From assembly GCF_000427685.1 (NCBI RefSeq), contig NZ_KE386573.1, positions 3,206,841 through 3,270,840 on the forward strand: 64,000 nucleotides of DNA. Direction: 5' to 3'. A model generated the notes under the pieces. That model was not told the DNA's origin. It saw only the letters and a list, made by a program, of their open reading frames with translations, and searched no databases. Within the stretch, counting starts at the first letter, position 1. The number at the start of each line of letters is the position of its first letter. The position numbers and the translations under genes were made by a program. Shown here one piece after another: positions 61,746 to 64,000 of this stretch. Origin of the DNA: Haloplanus natans DSM 17983. GTDB lineage: Archaea > Halobacteriota > Halobacteria > Halobacteriales > Haloferacaceae.

Positions 61746-62057
61746 ATGGTACGAGAGGACGGTAAGCGGAACTTCGTGATGCGCGAGGACGGCAAAGAGG
61801 ATAGCGTGTTCTCGGGGAACATGCCTCGTCAGGCCGCGCTCAAAGCCGCCCGTCGGCTAGATCCGGCGGGTTCGGAGAGCGAGGCGGAAGCCAACGCGAC
61901 CGAAATCCGTCTCCGCGAGAAGGGGACGGACAAGGTACACATCTTCGACGCGTGGGCGTGGGAGGAGGACGCACCGGACGACAAGCCGGACTGGATGGGC
62001 AACCAGATCACGAAAGGCAACGTCTCGAAGAAAGGCATCGAACACCTCGAGGAGTGA
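61746..62057 (+). CDS. Non-histone chromosomal protein MC1
   Basis: A 103-residue MC1 protein, the small DNA-bending chromatin protein of halophiles and Methanosarcina. Motifs: GKRNFVMREDGKEDSVFSGN (20 residues), MPRQAALKAARRL, LREKGTDKVHIFDAWAWEED and GNQITKGNVSKKGIEHLEE. The WAW core that intercalates and bends DNA is intact. Positioned before the rRNA operon; element 3 abuts its stop codon region. Confidence 0.95.
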   Translation: MVREDGKRNFVMREDGKEDSVFSGNMPRQAALKAARRLDPAGSESEAEANATEIRLREKGTDKVHIFDAWAWEEDAPDDKPDWMGNQITKGNVSKKGIEHLEE

Positions 62058-62065
62058 GACGGGTT

Positions 62066-62129
62066 GGTGTGAGCCAGTACCGGTGATTCGACAGGATAGG
62101 TCGGCGAACCACCGGTATACAGTCACACC
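62066..62129. repeat. Palindromic element 3 after MC1
   Basis: Ends GGTGTGA / TCACACC and inner TACCGGTG / CCACCGGTA form a stem-loop 9 bp after the MC1 stop. Its 43-bp core (62075-62117, CAGTACCGGTG ... CCACCGGTA) has the same length and motif layout as the core of element 1 (46255-46297). A diverged third member of the family. Confidence 0.6.
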
Positions 62130-62835
62130 GATCCGTACGAGCACCACCCGCGTCGGGGCACGCCGCGGGTAGCGACGGTCTGTGGCTGGCCGCCCCCGGG
62201 CCACCCGTCCCGGTCGCCAGTGCCGACAGGGCTTTGTCCGTGCGCTAACGAAAGTGGTCCGCGTGGCCGCTCCCCGGCGGGACCGACCGTGCGAGCGAGG
62301 GATGACCGACCGGCCTCCAGCCGCGCGATACCGTTCTCTCCGTCCTGTGGCTCGTACCCATGAAATCCATTGACGTGGGGCGTTCTACTTCGACGGCCTT
62401 ATCTATGCCACCGGTCTCTGTTGTAGTACGCGCGTCGTCGGCGTCGATCCGTCCGCCGGACCTGTTCCGGTGGACACATAATCGACGGCCGGCGGCGGGA
62501 CGCTTCCGACGCCCTTAAGTGATTAAGGGCGTTCGGTGGTACTGTGACGGCGAGGGCGACGGTGCCCTCAACCCCCGGACGACACGCCCGATGCGGCACG
62601 ATCCACGCCCGATCAACGGGCTTATATGGGTCGCCCTCATCGGTTCAAGTCCGGACGAAACATGAGGATTCCCCCCCTGCGGTCCGCCGTAAGACGGAAT
62701 CTGATGTGAGCCTCGGTGGTTCGGTGACACCCGATCGATCCGGTGACAGCGAACCACCACCTTGGACCTCAGTGGTCTTTACGACGCGGAAACACTACGT
62801 TTCCCGCCACCCCTCTCTCCACACGGAGAGAGCCC
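62130..62835 (+). promoter_or_regulatory. rRNA operon leader and tandem promoters
   Basis: About 700 bp without a gene. Three spaced TATA-like blocks share a CGACG-CTTA layout: TTCGACGGCCTTATCTATG (62389-62407), TTCCGACGCCCTTAAGTG (62504-62521) and CGGGCTTATATGG (62617-62629), consistent with the multiple promoters of haloarchaeal rRNA operons. Stem GGTGGTTCG / CGAACCACC (62715-62758) and hairpin CTCTCTCC-ACAC-GGAGAGAG (62813-62832) lie just before 16S and may serve pre-rRNA processing. Confidence 0.6.

Positions 62836-64000
<1,165 letters not shown>

Noticed and set aside
62637..62655. GGTTCAAGTCC before the 16S rRNA, like a tRNA T-arm
   Set aside because: No acceptor stem, anticodon arm or D-arm pairs with it; it lies downstream of the third rRNA promoter box.

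Overview
The window is a high-GC stretch of chromosome from a halophilic archaeon (class Halobacteria). The evidence is the acidic, Asp/Glu-rich proteome, an archaeal 16S rRNA start, DNA polymerase D (DP2), chromatin protein MC1, LysW-type arginine biosynthesis genes, haloarchaeal DUF families, and promoters whose TATA box lies about 25-30 nt before the start codon (leaderless mRNAs). Genus cannot be fixed from what is visible. Most of it is conserved core genome rather than an obvious island.

Layout. 1-14.1 kb: rhodanese, rubrerythrin-like protein, SLC13 permease, SDR dehydrogenase, uvrB (with a sharply AT-rich internal patch), TauE/SafE exporter, 2'-5' RNA ligase-like protein, cytochrome P450, lipoprotein, XPD/DinG-type helicase and a small membrane protein. 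14.3-21.7 kb: a truncated MetX-like pseudogene, then a tightly overlapping minus-strand arginine operon argG-lysX-argC-argB-argD-lysK-argF that lacks argH and lysW. 22-28.2 kb: membrane protein, polyprenol kinase-like protein, CBS protein/glyS pair, DUF7556-like protein, sulfatase-superfamily protein and DUF2892-like protein. 28.3-35.2 kb: DP2 polymerase subunit carrying a 179-residue mini-intein in its catalytic motif, PPC-domain protein, NifU-type scaffold, DUF5783-like protein and RecJ/DHH nuclease. 35.2-41.5 kb: heme genes hemB, hemL, hemC, hemD with an Amt-PII fusion transporter between hemB and hemL. 41.6-49.6 kb: DedA, zinc-binding small protein, PHP phosphoesterase, DUF5789-like protein, DUF5784-like protein, MATE exporter, Ski2/Hel308-type helicase flanked by two inverted 80-bp palindromic elements, and a HAD phosphatase. 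49.7-59.6 kb: NucS-N/zinc-ribbon protein, endA, trpS, pheS-pheT and valS. 59.7-64 kb: broken universal stress gene, pyrD, AbrB-like protein, MC1, rRNA leader and the 5' part of 16S rRNA (cut by the window end).

The most unusual signals are regulatory or repeat-like. A 26-codon ORF with a Phe-rich end (GFGFFFSP) and mutually exclusive hairpins precedes pheST, looking like a bacterial phenylalanine attenuator in an archaeon. Short two-hairpin cassettes sit in frame inside the helicase, trpS and pheT genes and in the only loose junction of the arg operon. A family of palindromic elements abuts stop codons. The 3' end of pheT is exactly duplicated beside a dead vapC.
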